A stretch of 64,000 nt of DNA from Rhodoflexus caldus (GTDB lineage Bacteria > Bacteroidota > Bacteroidia > Cytophagales > Thermoflexibacteraceae): contig NZ_JAJPRF010000011.1 of NCBI RefSeq assembly GCF_021206925.1, forward strand, positions 1 to 64,000. The letters run 5' to 3'. Of this stretch, positions 17,030 through 26,607 are shown one piece after another. Within the stretch, counting starts at the first letter, position 1. Each line of letters begins with the position of its first letter. The position numbers were made by a program, and so were the translations under genes. A model generated the notes under the pieces. It saw nothing but the letters and a program-made list of their open reading frames with translations. It ran no database searches and was not told the DNA's origin.

Positions 17030-18982
17030 ATGATTACTTTGATGCGATATTGTTTAATAATTTGGCTAATAACTTTTACATGGGCTGCCGTTGCTGACAA
17101 TCGCATAGAACAACTGATGCAAATTGTCAGTCAGGACAGAAAAGATGCACGCCAAGTAGATGCAATGAACGAACTGGCTGAGAATGTGGCATCTACCGAG
17201 GTGGAAAAAGCATTGGACTATGCACGTAAAGCGGAAAAACTTGCCCGGCAAATCGGCTATGTGCAGGGGCAGGCCAAAGCGCTCGAGGTTTTGGGCACTA
17301 TACATGCTTTTCAGCAACAGAAACACGACGATGCGGCCGAGTATTTCACGGATGCCTATAAGATATACTACAAGGCTTATCAGGAAGGAAAATTGAATAA
17401 GTCGGTTTTGTATGACTTTATAACCAAAAAGATAATACCGGCTTTTCAACTCATCACAGGCAAAGAAGAAGACCTCCCACGCCGTGCCAAAAGAGCTGTA
17501 AAGATATACAAAACCTTACAGGGTGAGTTTACGCCTGTTCTTGCAGAAATAGCAGCCCTACGCGAACAGGAAATACGTAAGCGCGATTCTAAGCTCGATT
17601 CTGCCAAAAATGCGCTGGACAGCAAGAAAAACGAGCTTCTTTCCAAAGAAGAAGAACTCAAACGCAAGGAAGCCGAAATACAAAACAAAAATCAGCAACT
17701 GAACAGCAATAAGCAGCGGCAATTTCAGTTGGCACGCCTGAACGTGAAGTTGGGAGATAGCCTGCGTCGTTCGTCGGACAGCCTCAAAACTACAATGGAC
17801 AGCCTTGCACAGATGGCTGCGCACCTGAAAGTAACCACTGAAACGCTCATGCTGCACGAGATACGCCTGCAACAGGCCGCCGTAAAAGCGCTCGAGGAAG
17901 AAAACCGCAACCTGTTGCTGCAAGAGGAAAAGAAAAAGCAGCAACGCATTATTTACCTCTCGCTGGCAGCCTTGGGGGCAGCAGCCATTATCGGATTCCT
18001 GATTTTTCAGAACTACCGCTCGCAAAAGAAACTGAATGCCGAGCTAACCATTCAACGCAACGAGCTGGCACAAAAAAATATTGAGATTGAAATGCAGAAG
18101 GAGGAAATTCTGACGCAGAATCAAAATATTATGCAGCAGAATGCGCAGATAGAAGCCCAGCGCGATAAAATACACGCCAAGAATCAGCAAATCATTGCGG
18201 GGCTGAACTATGCCAGCCGCATTCAGTCGTTCATGCTGCCATCCATTGAGCACATTCAACAATCCATCCCTGAGTTTTTTGCCTTCTATAAGCCGCGGGA
18301 CGTAGTCAGCGGAGACTTCTACTGGTTTGGTAAGGTTGGCGAAGGTGCTGCTACGCAACTGATTGTGGCAGCTGCCGATTGTACGGGTCATGGTGTGCCG
18401 GGCGGTTTTATGAGCATGATTGGCAACAAACTGCTCGATGAAATTGTCTATATCCGAAATATCCATTCGCCGGAGCAAATACTCAACGAATTGCACAAAG
18501 GCATCATCAAATCGCTCCGGCAAAATGAAACTCGCAACAACGACGGCATGGATATAGCCATTTGTGTGGTGCATCCGGCAAAACAGAAAGTAACGCTTGC
18601 CAGTGCTAAAAATCCGGTCATTTACATCCAAAATGAATCGCTTTGCGAAATTAAAGGCGATAAATTACCGATTGGCGGCGTGGTAACAGAGCAACGGGAC
18701 TATACGCTGCATGAAATTGACATCAGCCAGCCGACGATGATTTACATGTTCTCCGATGGTTTGCAAGACCAGTTTGGCGGGCCGGAAGGCAAGAAATTCA
18801 TGCTTCGCAACCTCCGCAATAAGTTGGCTGCCATTTGCGATAAACGCATAGAAGAACAACAGGAGGCCATCGTTCAAACCATGAAAAAGTGGATGGAAGG
18901 GTATGGCACTGTTCATAAGCAATTGGACGATATGATGTTGTTAGGTTTTAGGGTAGGGGGCGCGCCAACGGCTACTGCTTGA
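17030..18982 (+). CDS. Membrane PP2C/SpoIIE-type serine phosphatase with sensory coiled-coil region
   Basis: A 650-residue protein with the start at ATG 17030 (ATG 17042 is equally possible). The frame is open back to 16793, but the terminator of the LRR gene lies inside that stretch. The order is: signal peptide or first membrane segment; TPR-like helices (ALDYARKAEKLARQIGYVQG); a long charged coiled coil; one membrane helix (IIYLSLAALGAAAIIGFLIF); a second coiled coil rich in Q and N; and a cytoplasmic SpoIIE-type phosphatase domain. The metal-binding aspartates are in RDVVSGDFYWF and AADCTGHGVPGGFMSMIGN, with FSDGLQDQFGG near the end. Such proteins dephosphorylate anti-sigma-factor antagonists or similar partners in response to an external signal. 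No such partner is encoded nearby. Confidence 0.85.
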   Translation: MITLMRYCLIIWLITFTWAAVADNRIEQLMQIVSQDRKDARQVDAMNELAENVASTEVEKALDYARKAEKLARQIGYVQGQAKALEVLGTIHAFQQQKHDDAAEYFTDAYKIYYKAYQEGKLNKSVLYDFITKKIIPAFQLITGKEEDLPRRAKRAVKIYKTLQGEFTPVLAEIAALREQEIRKRDSKLDSAKNALDSKKNELLSKEEELKRKEAEIQNKNQQLNSNKQRQFQLARLNVKLGDSLRRSSDSLKTTMDSLAQMAAHLKVTTETLMLHEIRLQQAAVKALEEENRNLLLQEEKKKQQRIIYLSLAALGAAAIIGFLIFQNYRSQKKLNAELTIQRNELAQKNIEIEMQKEEILTQNQNIMQQNAQIEAQRDKIHAKNQQIIAGLNYASRIQSFMLPSIEHIQQSIPEFFAFYKPRDVVSGDFYWFGKVGEGAATQLIVAAADCTGHGVPGGFMSMIGNKLLDEIVYIRNIHSPEQILNELHKGIIKSLRQNETRNNDGMDIAICVVHPAKQKVTLASAKNPVIYIQNESLCEIKGDKLPIGGVVTEQRDYTLHEIDISQPTMIYMFSDGLQDQFGGPEGKKFMLRNLRNKLAAICDKRIEEQQEAIVQTMKKWMEGYGTVHKQLDDMMLLGFRVGGAPTATA

Positions 18983-19198
18983 TATCACGGTGTTTGTTAT
19001 TGATTGCTTGTCATGCTGCGGAATTACTTATCGTGGCATGACTTGTTTTATGTGCAATCGGTAGTCTGCTGTTTGTCGGAAAACCGTTTTTTCAAGAAAA
19101 ACTTGAATTTGTATAATAAAATATTGTTTAGGTGCAATATTGTTTTGCTTATTGCGTTAATTTCGCAGGACAGATAAGTGCAAAAAAATATTTATAAA

Positions 19199-20620
19199 AT
19201 GCAAAATCTAAAACTTCTCTTCGGGTGTATGCTGGCTCTGCTGTTGTCTTGGCAGGCCTACGCACAGGAAACCGCGCTGTTTTCACTCTACCAGCAAAAT
19301 CGGTATTTCTACAATCCGTCTTTTGCCGGTACCGATGGCAATGTACTGCACGTTTTGTACCGCAACCAATGGTCGGGTATTCAGGGCGCACCTGAGAACA
19401 TGATGTTTACCTATCAGAATGCCATTAACAAAAACATGGGCATTGGCGGCAGGCTCTACCGCGACAATGCGGGCGTTTTAAGCCGCACCGGCGCACAGAT
19501 GAGCTATGCCTACGGGGTAGATTTCAGTCGTTTCAGCAGGCTGACATTCGGCATGTCGCTGGGGGCAATGCTCAACAACGTCCGCTGGGATAACCTCGAG
19601 GGGAATGATGCCATAGACCCTGCACTTTATCGCATTACCAACACAGCCGTGCTCGACGGTGCTTTCGGTTTCAACTTTGCTTGGCGCAACCTGAATGTCG
19701 GTTTTGCTTTCCCTCAATTGTTTAACCGCAGTTTCAGGCAAGGCATAGGCAGCGATGTTATCCGCTATGCCAACCATTCGGTAGCAACGGTTTCTTACCG
19801 AATTTTTGTGGGAGAAGGCAAATTTGCCATTACACCGTTGGTTTTATATCGCATCGGCGACAATTATCTGAAAAATGCCGGACAATTTGACCTTAACTTG
19901 AAAGCAGAGTGGAACAATCAGTTGTGGGTCGGTGTGTTGCATCGCACCAACTACGGCAATGCACTGAGTGCCGGCCTGAACATAGCCGGTTTTTCGTTTG
20001 GTTATGCCTACGAATTTTCCAACCAATTGGCAGGGGCAGCTACCAACGGCTCTCATGAGCTGATTGTGGGCTATCGCTTTGGTTCTAATGATATCCATCG
20101 CACAAGTGCATGGAATCGGATAGCACCTGCCAATACGCGCGTGTTTGAAGTAGCAAAACGCCCGGAAAATACGGAAGAAAGCATGGAGCCATCGCTGGCA
20201 GTGGCAGAAAACCCCGAACCGACCGAACAGGAAATCAAAGCCGACAAGGCAATTCCCGAAGGCTGGCAAAAGCATCAGAAGTTTATTTTGCGCGGTTTGA
20301 AGTTTAAAAAAGGGTCGGATATTATTCAGCCGGTGTCTTTCAAAGAGTTGGATAATCTGGCGGATGTGTTGCTGCAATATGTGAGCATTAAAATAGAAGT
20401 CAGCGGTCATACGGACAACACAGGCGATGCAAAAGCCAATCTGCAACTTTCGCAGGCGCGTGCCAATGCCGTGAAAGCCTATTTGGAGAAACGGGGAGTG
20501 GCTGCTGAAAGAATACGCGCCGTAGGCTACGGCGACCAACGCCCAATTGCCAGCAATGACCAAGAACTTGAAGGACGCGAACTTAATCGTCGGGTAGAAG
20601 TGGAAGTAACGGATAACTAA
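19199..20620 (+). CDS. PorP/SprF-family outer-membrane protein fused to an OmpA-like domain
   Basis: A 473-residue exported protein. The signal peptide ends near AYA-QE. Residues to about 300 form the PorP/SprF beta-barrel associated with type IX secretion and gliding; the hallmark start is LYQQNRYFYNPSFAGTDGN. An OmpA peptidoglycan-binding domain follows a linker, with VSGHTDNTGDAKANLQLSQARANAV and ELEGRELNRRVEVEV. The fusion would link the barrel to the cell wall. I chose ATG 19199; a GTG 7 codons upstream (19178) is in frame but would lengthen the signal peptide with polar residues. A terminator follows. No gldKLMN genes adjoin it. Confidence 0.88.
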   Translation: MQNLKLLFGCMLALLLSWQAYAQETALFSLYQQNRYFYNPSFAGTDGNVLHVLYRNQWSGIQGAPENMMFTYQNAINKNMGIGGRLYRDNAGVLSRTGAQMSYAYGVDFSRFSRLTFGMSLGAMLNNVRWDNLEGNDAIDPALYRITNTAVLDGAFGFNFAWRNLNVGFAFPQLFNRSFRQGIGSDVIRYANHSVATVSYRIFVGEGKFAITPLVLYRIGDNYLKNAGQFDLNLKAEWNNQLWVGVLHRTNYGNALSAGLNIAGFSFGYAYEFSNQLAGAATNGSHELIVGYRFGSNDIHRTSAWNRIAPANTRVFEVAKRPENTEESMEPSLAVAENPEPTEQEIKADKAIPEGWQKHQKFILRGLKFKKGSDIIQPVSFKELDNLADVLLQYVSIKIEVSGHTDNTGDAKANLQLSQARANAVKAYLEKRGVAAERIRAVGYGDQRPIASNDQELEGRELNRRVEVEVTDN

Positions 20621-20629
20621 ACGCTATAC

Positions 20630-20665
20630 AAAAAAGCCGCTGTAATTATTGGCAGCGGCTTTTTT
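20630..20665 (+). terminator. Rho-independent terminator after the PorP-OmpA gene
   Basis: Perfect 13-bp inverted repeat AAAAAAGCCGCTG / CAGCGGCTTTTTT (20630-20642, 20653-20665) 10 bp after the stop. Confidence 0.88.
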
Positions 20666-20850
20666 ATATAAAAATTGAACAGATGCGGTGTGTTACATAA
20701 GCACACGGCTTTTGCCGTAAAACTCAAAAATCTGCATACCCCTGTCCCTTTTGCCCGAAATCGGTGGCATACAACTTTCCACCAATAACTTGGCCTCCCA
20801 TGCAAAGTTATTTGCTTAGTATATGCGGCAACCTTGCGCGGTATGCTGAT

Positions 20851-22293
20851 TTACATGCGGCAAAGTTTGTTTACCAATTTCTCGTCAAACAAAATGTATT
20901 TGGTAGGGGAGAACAACTTACGTCCGCCGGAAGGTATGCGGGCAGCCAACGAGCGAATTTTGATGGGCTTCTCTTTTTTGGCATCGCTGGTTGCTACGCG
21001 CAGAATTTTTAGGAAAACCACGATATGCACGCACTCGTCTTTGCCTAACATTCTGATTTGGCGTTGGATGCTGTTTACCAACTGGTTGAATAGTTCCAAG
21101 TCGCCCATGAGGCAGTACTGCAAAGCCAGCAGAGATTTTATCTCGATGGTTGCGTGCTGATACTTTTTCAAACTGACAGAATTGAGCAGCGTATTCAGCC
21201 AGCGGGCGGCTTCTTCGTACTTATCGGCATAGTAGCATGAAATGGCGCGATAAGTCATGTAGTTGATGTATTGCGGCAGGTTGTCTTCATCCAGTTCAAA
21301 GTCGTCAAAAAGGGCTTCGTTTTCTTCGTGCAGTTGCCCTTCTATGCCCAAGCGGATGCTGCGCTCCAATTTGGTCATTAAGAACTGCGAAGGGAAAGTG
21401 TAGAGGGTATAGTTGGCCAACAACAGGCTGGCAGACTCATTCACATCTTCAAAATAGCGCTCGGCCTTTTTAAATACCTTGTAGTGATTGTAATATTCTA
21501 ATCGCAGGTATTCGAAAACCAGTTTCAGGTGATAGTAAATCGGGTCTAAGTTGTATTGAGCAAACTTTTTATTAACGTTGTCAATAATATCCTCAATCGG
21601 CTCGTGGTCGTCGGTGGGTTTGTCTTCTTCCACAAACAGTCGGTGGAAAATATTCATGCAGCTCTGATAAACAAACAGGCGATGCGACTCATACATATTG
21701 GCAAAGTTGCTCATTTCTTCGTTGAGCAGCACTAACTGCATTTTGTCTATTTCATCTCCTGTCAGCGTGTAAATGCCGAATTTTTTAAAATAATCGGCCA
21801 GCATATCTTCCGCTTTATCGACAGCAAGCATGTAGGCTACGTGGCGGTTGTATGCCTGAGAATACATGAAGTGGTCGGGAGAGTTGATATGGAGCTTTTT
21901 CAGGTGTTTGTAAACGACCATAAGTTCATTGGAGAGGTCATAGTCCAACAGTTCGCGCTCCAAGCGTTTCAGTGTGGCAATGGCAATGGCTCGTTTCCTT
22001 GTAAAGATGGTTTCATTGATGTTGGCTACGCGTTTCAGCAAATCGGTGCGGGGGCTTTCCATTTGCTGGAGCAAATACTCCTCAATTTTCTGGTTCAGGC
22101 GCGAGCGAAGGGTGTAATACGCATTCGTATTTACATCGAGCTCTTCCATGATTTTATTGTCGGACTGCTGCTTTTCGCGCATGGAACGCAACAGTGTTGC
22201 CGACTTTTCTGCATTGCTTTCCAACAGAGAGTTGTAAATAATTTCGTAGTCTCTGTTAGATAATTGCTTAATAATATTTTTGAGTTTTGCCAT
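20851..22293 (-). CDS. Conserved hypothetical all-helical protein
   Basis: A 480-residue soluble protein without signal peptide, membrane segment or catalytic motif. It begins MAKLKNIIKQLSNRDYEIIY and is predicted almost entirely helical, with repeated aromatic/leucine patterns such as YYADKYEEAARWLNTLL and ALQYCLMGDLELFNQLV that suggest TPR-like helical pairs in the C-terminal half. I do not recognise the family; the pattern is that of proteins conserved among Cytophagales relatives. It stands alone, with about 230 bp on one side and 260 bp on the other. Confidence 0.7.
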   Translation of the reverse strand: MAKLKNIIKQLSNRDYEIIYNSLLESNAEKSATLLRSMREKQQSDNKIMEELDVNTNAYYTLRSRLNQKIEEYLLQQMESPRTDLLKRVANINETIFTRKRAIAIATLKRLERELLDYDLSNELMVVYKHLKKLHINSPDHFMYSQAYNRHVAYMLAVDKAEDMLADYFKKFGIYTLTGDEIDKMQLVLLNEEMSNFANMYESHRLFVYQSCMNIFHRLFVEEDKPTDDHEPIEDIIDNVNKKFAQYNLDPIYYHLKLVFEYLRLEYYNHYKVFKKAERYFEDVNESASLLLANYTLYTFPSQFLMTKLERSIRLGIEGQLHEENEALFDDFELDEDNLPQYINYMTYRAISCYYADKYEEAARWLNTLLNSVSLKKYQHATIEIKSLLALQYCLMGDLELFNQLVNSIQRQIRMLGKDECVHIVVFLKILRVATSDAKKEKPIKIRSLAARIPSGGRKLFSPTKYILFDEKLVNKLCRM

Positions 22294-22554
22294 TACACTC
22301 TGAGGTTAAAAAGTACTTGCCGCAAAGGTAAGCACTCCCGCATGGTTTTAAGCAAAATCATCGGCACTTTTTTTGAGTGTTTTTGGCAAAATAGGATAAA
22401 ACCAATAAATAAAACCTGTTTTGGCTGATATGATTTTGTAAAACTGCCGAATCTCTATTTTTATTACATTACATCTGTGCAAAAGTCCATTGATAAAAAA
22501 CGAGAAAAATGGCACATAAAAAGGTAAAAGTTACTTTAAAAACATACATCAAAC

Positions 22555-23793
22555 TTACTGGCGAGTGGCGGCGGCAATAATCAGCGACAACTCTTTGTGC
22601 TTCATATGGAACTTGCGACCAATGTACTCGTTGGTTAATTCTCCTGAATAACTGTAAACACCTTTGGCAAAGCCGTGGTCTATGTAAATCATCTCTTCCA
22701 CGCCGCCCAATTCACCCATGCGGCGAAGCAATGGTGTAAAAATATTGCTGATAGCTTTGGTAGCCGTGCGCGCCACGCGGGAGGCAATATTGGGCACGCA
22801 ATAGTGAATAACGCCGTAGCGGCGGTAGGTGGGGGCATCGTGAAATGTGAGTCGCGAGGTCTCGAAGCAACCGCCATTGTCTATGCTTACGTCTATGATA
22901 ACCGAATCGGGGCGCATCTGGCTGACCATTTCTTCGGTTACAACGCAGATTGACCGCCCGTCCTGATGGCGCAGCGCACCTATGGCCACGTTAGTGGTTT
23001 TCAGGGCACGTGCCAATGTGGTGGCTTCAATGGTGGAGGTATAAATTTGCTGGTCGCCAAGAGAGTGCTTCAGGCGGCGCAGTTTGTAGAGATTATCGTC
23101 AAAAACTTTTACCGAAGCGCCCAAGCCCAATGCTGCACGGGCTGCATATTCGGCAACCGTGCCCGCACCCAAAATCAGTACTTTGGTTGGCGGAACGCCC
23201 GTGATACCGCCCAATATGATGCCCTTTCCGCCGCTGGTGTTGCTTAACAACTCTGCTGCAACCAACATAACGGTGCTGCCTGCTATTTCGCTCATGGCTC
23301 GTACTAACGGCAGCCCGCCTACCTCATCCTCTATCATTTCATAGGCAAGCGCCGTTATTTTTTTCCGATTGATGGCTTGGAGGTATTCCTGCGTAACTTT
23401 TGCAAGAGGCAGCGATGAAATCAGCGTGGCACGGGGCGACATCATCTCAATTTCTGCCAATGTGGGCATGTCTATTTTCAGCACAATATCTGCCTTAAAT
23501 ACTTCTTCGGGCGAGTAGACAATCTGTGCGCCTGCTTCGCTGTAGTCGTTGTCGGTATAGCGTGATGGCAAGCCCGCCCCGGATTCTACGTATATTTCGT
23601 GGCCATTGGCAACCAGCACCCGCACCGACTCGGGGCGCAGCACAATTCTGTTTTCCTGATAGGCTATTTCTTTGGGCAGGCCAATTACCAGACGTTTATT
23701 ACTTTCCTGCACTTTTACAAGCATCTCCTGCGGATGGAACAGGGGGTGCTCCTGTGCAAGCCGCTTCATTTCGGATTTCAGATGGTCAGTCAT
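22555..23793 (-). CDS. ald: Alanine dehydrogenase
   Basis: A 412-residue NAD-dependent alanine dehydrogenase of the long Bacteroidota form, interconverting L-alanine with pyruvate and ammonium. The N-terminal domain has IGLPKEIAYQENRIVLRPE, with the substrate lysine and arginine region, and EVFKADIVLKIDMPT. The NAD-binding Rossmann fold is seen at KVLILGAGTVAEYAARAALG, followed by VIDVSIDNGGCFETSR. About 30 extra N-terminal residues precede the usual family start. The start overlaps the end of tsaE by 8 bp, so the two are translated from one message. Confidence 0.9.
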   Translation of the reverse strand: MTDHLKSEMKRLAQEHPLFHPQEMLVKVQESNKRLVIGLPKEIAYQENRIVLRPESVRVLVANGHEIYVESGAGLPSRYTDNDYSEAGAQIVYSPEEVFKADIVLKIDMPTLAEIEMMSPRATLISSLPLAKVTQEYLQAINRKKITALAYEMIEDEVGGLPLVRAMSEIAGSTVMLVAAELLSNTSGGKGIILGGITGVPPTKVLILGAGTVAEYAARAALGLGASVKVFDDNLYKLRRLKHSLGDQQIYTSTIEATTLARALKTTNVAIGALRHQDGRSICVVTEEMVSQMRPDSVIIDVSIDNGGCFETSRLTFHDAPTYRRYGVIHYCVPNIASRVARTATKAISNIFTPLLRRMGELGGVEEMIYIDHGFAKGVYSYSGELTNEYIGRKFHMKHKELSLIIAAATRQ

Positions 23794-24253
23794 ATCGGCA
23801 AAGTTCTATTGTGCGCGAAAAATCGGTTTTAGTACTGATACTAATAAGCAAATGTTTAGGCGGAATCAGCGAAGGAATTCGGCTGCCCCATTCTATCAAA
23901 CAGGGGCTTCCTGAATAAAAATACTCCTCCGCACCAATATCTATAGCTTCTGTTTCGCTTTTGATGCGATAAAAATCAAAATGAAATATGGTGCCTGCTT
24001 CGGGCGACAGGTATTCATTGATTAATGAAAAAGTCGGGCTGGAAACGTTTTCACGCACGCCCCATGCCTTGCAAATGGCTTGAATCAGTGTTGTTTTTCC
24101 CGCACCCAGATTGCCCTCAAATAACCAAATAGTATGGTTGCCTGCAAATCGGATAATCTGATGAGCAATGTTTTCCAATTCGCCTATGTTGCGGCAAATC
24201 AGTTGCAGGGTTTGTGAACAAGGTTTAGATGCTGCAAAATCCATTTCCAACAA
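23786..24253 (-). CDS. tsaE: tRNA threonylcarbamoyladenosine biosynthesis ATPase TsaE
   Basis: A 155-residue P-loop ATPase that works with TsaB and TsaD in making t6A37 of ANN-decoding tRNAs. Motifs: Walker A EGNLGAGKTT (46-55), SSPTFSLINEY (the switch-like stretch unique to this family), FHFDFYRI and CLIEWGSRIPSLIP. A short N-terminal extension is present. First gene of the tsaE-ald pair, a common arrangement in Bacteroidota. Confidence 0.93.
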   Translation of the reverse strand: MLEMDFAASKPCSQTLQLICRNIGELENIAHQIIRFAGNHTIWLFEGNLGAGKTTLIQAICKAWGVRENVSSPTFSLINEYLSPEAGTIFHFDFYRIKSETEAIDIGAEEYFYSGSPCLIEWGSRIPSLIPPKHLLISISTKTDFSRTIELCRYD

Positions 24254-24349
24254 AGTTAAGGAAGGAAAGAAAAATAATCACTATTGTGAACAACGGAGTT
24301 TCAACAATGGTTATTTGGTTATTTTTGGACGGACGACACGCTATCAGCC

Positions 24350-25018
24350 ATGCAAAAAGCCTCTCTGGAATTTCTATCGGCGCTGAAGGCCAATAATACC
24401 CGCGAATGGTTTGCGGAAAACAAACCGCGTTATGAGCAGGCGGCTGCCGATTTTCTTGCGCTTGCTGACGGGGTGCTTCAGCAATTGGCACAATCTGAGC
24501 CCGCTTTTGCCAATCAGAAAGCCAAAGACTGTGTGTTTCGGATTTACCGCGATACCCGCTTTTCAAACGATAAAACGCCTTACAAAATACATCTGGGCGC
24601 TTATTTCTGCAAGGGTGGTAAGCAATCGCCATTGGCGGGTTATTATTTGCACATTCAGCCGGGCGAAAGTTTCATAGCCGGCGGTTGCTGGATGCCGCCC
24701 GCACCTTTGCTGCAAGCCATTCGGCAGGAGATTGACTACAACGCTGCCGAGTTTCGTGCCATTGTGGAAGCACCTGCCTTTGTCAATCGCTTTGGCAAAC
24801 TTTCGGGCGACAGTTTGAAAACCGCTCCGAAAGGCTATCCGAAAGACCATCCCGAAATTGAGTATTTGCAGAAGAAGAGTTTTGTTGCCATGCAGCCAAT
24901 AACCGACCAACAGGTACTTGCCGATGATTTTGAGGTGCAAATACTTGCAGCTTTTGCTGCCATGCAGCCACTGGTTGATTTTTTAAACCGCGCGGCAGAG
25001 GAAGCATTGCATCAGTAA
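24350..25018 (+). CDS. DUF2461-family protein
   Basis: A 222-residue cytoplasmic protein of the DUF2461 (TIGR02453) family. The signature start FLSALKANNTREWFAENKPRYE, the middle VFRIYRDTRFSNDKTPYK with IHLGAYF, the stretch GYYLHIQPGESFIAGGCW, and the end LKTAPKGYPKDHPEIEYLQKK are all present and intact. Function is not established. A plausible promoter lies just upstream (TATTTTTG at 24320-24327). Divergent from tsaE. Confidence 0.9.
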   Translation: MQKASLEFLSALKANNTREWFAENKPRYEQAAADFLALADGVLQQLAQSEPAFANQKAKDCVFRIYRDTRFSNDKTPYKIHLGAYFCKGGKQSPLAGYYLHIQPGESFIAGGCWMPPAPLLQAIRQEIDYNAAEFRAIVEAPAFVNRFGKLSGDSLKTAPKGYPKDHPEIEYLQKKSFVAMQPITDQQVLADDFEVQILAAFAAMQPLVDFLNRAAEEALHQ

Positions 25019-25221
25019 TGGATGGGTAGTTGAAGGCACGCTAAGTACTTTATCACATTAGAATGCACCTTTACAGGATTCGGATTTCGGAATGCCGATT
25101 TCGGATTTGAAGCCGAATGAAGCATTTTTCCGTAAAATCTGCTAACGTCCATGTGCCGATTTATGCGCTAAATTTGCTTACCTGCTTATCGCACAATTTG
25201 CGGTGTACCCGTATATCCACC

Positions 25222-25280
25222 GCTCGTAGCTACTCCTGCATCCGAAATTGAACCACCAGCGCAGACAGCACCGTAACCGC
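25222..25280. repeat. 59-nt segment shared with the 3' end of rnpA (copy 1, in the MFS gene end)
   Basis: On the plus strand this segment contains GCTACTCCTGCATCCGAAAT followed by TGAACCACCAGCGCAG and ACAGCACCGTAACCGC. It matches 44562-44620 at 52 of 59 positions without gaps. Here it encodes, on the minus strand, the last residues of the transporter (AVTVLSALVVQFRMQE-stop) and a few bases beyond. The second copy encodes the C-terminus of RnpA on the opposite strand. Confidence 0.85.
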
Positions 25281-26438
25281 CCCGATGAGCAAAATAGCTG
25301 CCTCGATGCCAAAAAAATCTGCTGTGATGCCTGAAATAACTGCGCCAAACGCATAGCCCAAGTCGCGCCAGAGGCGGAAAGTGCCGATGCTCTCGGCGCG
25401 TTGCTGCGGATGGGTTGCCTGCGCAATAGCGGCCAAAAAAGTAGGATACACCAATGCCGTTCCCGCTCCCAGAAAAGAGGCAAGTGCTATCAGCCAATAG
25501 AACGGCTGACTGTAAGGCAAGAAAAGAATGGCCAGCCCCTGCAAAAGCATTCCCCAAAACAGCATAGCCTTTTTGGAGTACACATCCGACATTTTGCCCG
25601 TAAAAAGCTGCCCAAGCCCCCATACGGTCGGATAGACTGCCGTAACAACGCCAATGGATTGGTCGGGGTAATGCCATTGCAACAACAATGCAGGCAGCAG
25701 CCCCCATATCATACCGTCGTTAAGGTTATTGACCAATCCCGCCTGTGTAATTGCGCTCAGGTTGCGATTGCGCCAAGTCGTTTCCCAGAAAACATGTGAA
25801 AGATTGGCGGCGGTACTTTGTGTGGCCTCATGGCGGACAAAGGCGCGGGTGTCTTTCACCCACAGCAGTGTAAAAAGCAGCCCCGTTACCGAAATGCCGA
25901 TGCCGATGTAGAACGGATAAGGTGTAATGCCGTAATTATCAGCCACATAACCGGTCAGATAGGCCACAATTCCTACGGCGAGATAGCCTGCAAATTCGTT
26001 CAGCCCCATGGCCAGCCCGCGGTCTTTTTCGCCTACGAGGTCTATTTTCATTACAACGGTGCTGCTCCATGCCAAGCCCTGACTCATGCCGAGCAACACA
26101 TTGGCAACAACTACCCAAACCCACATTTGCGCCGACATCAGCAAAAAAGGCACAGGCAGTGCCAGCACCCATCCTGCCAGCAGCAGGTTGCGCCGCCCGA
26201 ATCGGTTGGCCAAACGCCCCGTGAAGTAGTTAGTAACAGCCTTGCTGATGCCAAAGGCAGTAATAAATGACAGCATAGCCGTTTGCGATGCCACATGAAA
26301 CTGCGAGGCGGCAAACTGCGGAAAAATGGTGCGCTCCATGCCTACCATGCCTCCCACAAAAGCATTTACAAGTACCAGCAGGGCAAACTGTGTGCGGTTT
26401 TCTTTCAGGCCGAGACGAACAGAGGGCGTGGTTTGCAT
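25230..26438 (-). CDS. Major facilitator superfamily transporter
   Basis: A 402-residue protein with about twelve hydrophobic helices and the MFS loop-2 signature in TNYFTGRLANRFGRRNLLLAG. A similar motif follows helix 8 (FTGKMSDVYSKKAMLFWG). The frame is open upstream to 26609, but I chose ATG 26438 because the extra 57 residues are Cys/His/Arg-rich and would overlap asnB. The transported compound is not evident; drug or metabolite efflux is typical of this branch. The last helix, GAVTVLSALVVQF, is encoded by the sequence duplicated at the end of rnpA. Divergent from asnB across about 170 bp. Confidence 0.85.
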   Translation of the reverse strand: MQTTPSVRLGLKENRTQFALLVLVNAFVGGMVGMERTIFPQFAASQFHVASQTAMLSFITAFGISKAVTNYFTGRLANRFGRRNLLLAGWVLALPVPFLLMSAQMWVWVVVANVLLGMSQGLAWSSTVVMKIDLVGEKDRGLAMGLNEFAGYLAVGIVAYLTGYVADNYGITPYPFYIGIGISVTGLLFTLLWVKDTRAFVRHEATQSTAANLSHVFWETTWRNRNLSAITQAGLVNNLNDGMIWGLLPALLLQWHYPDQSIGVVTAVYPTVWGLGQLFTGKMSDVYSKKAMLFWGMLLQGLAILFLPYSQPFYWLIALASFLGAGTALVYPTFLAAIAQATHPQQRAESIGTFRLWRDLGYAFGAVISGITADFFGIEAAILLIGAVTVLSALVVQFRMQE

Positions 26439-26607
26439 AAAAACATGACGACTTTTACAATGCGTAAAATATTGATTACCAAACGATAAAGCATACCGAT
26501 TGAAACCGCAAAGATGGCTGTTAATCGCCAAAAGCCTTGTAACCGAAGTAACAAATCGGATAAAGCCGCAAATGTTGCAAGCTCCGTAAAATTTGTACCT
26601 TGCGCTC

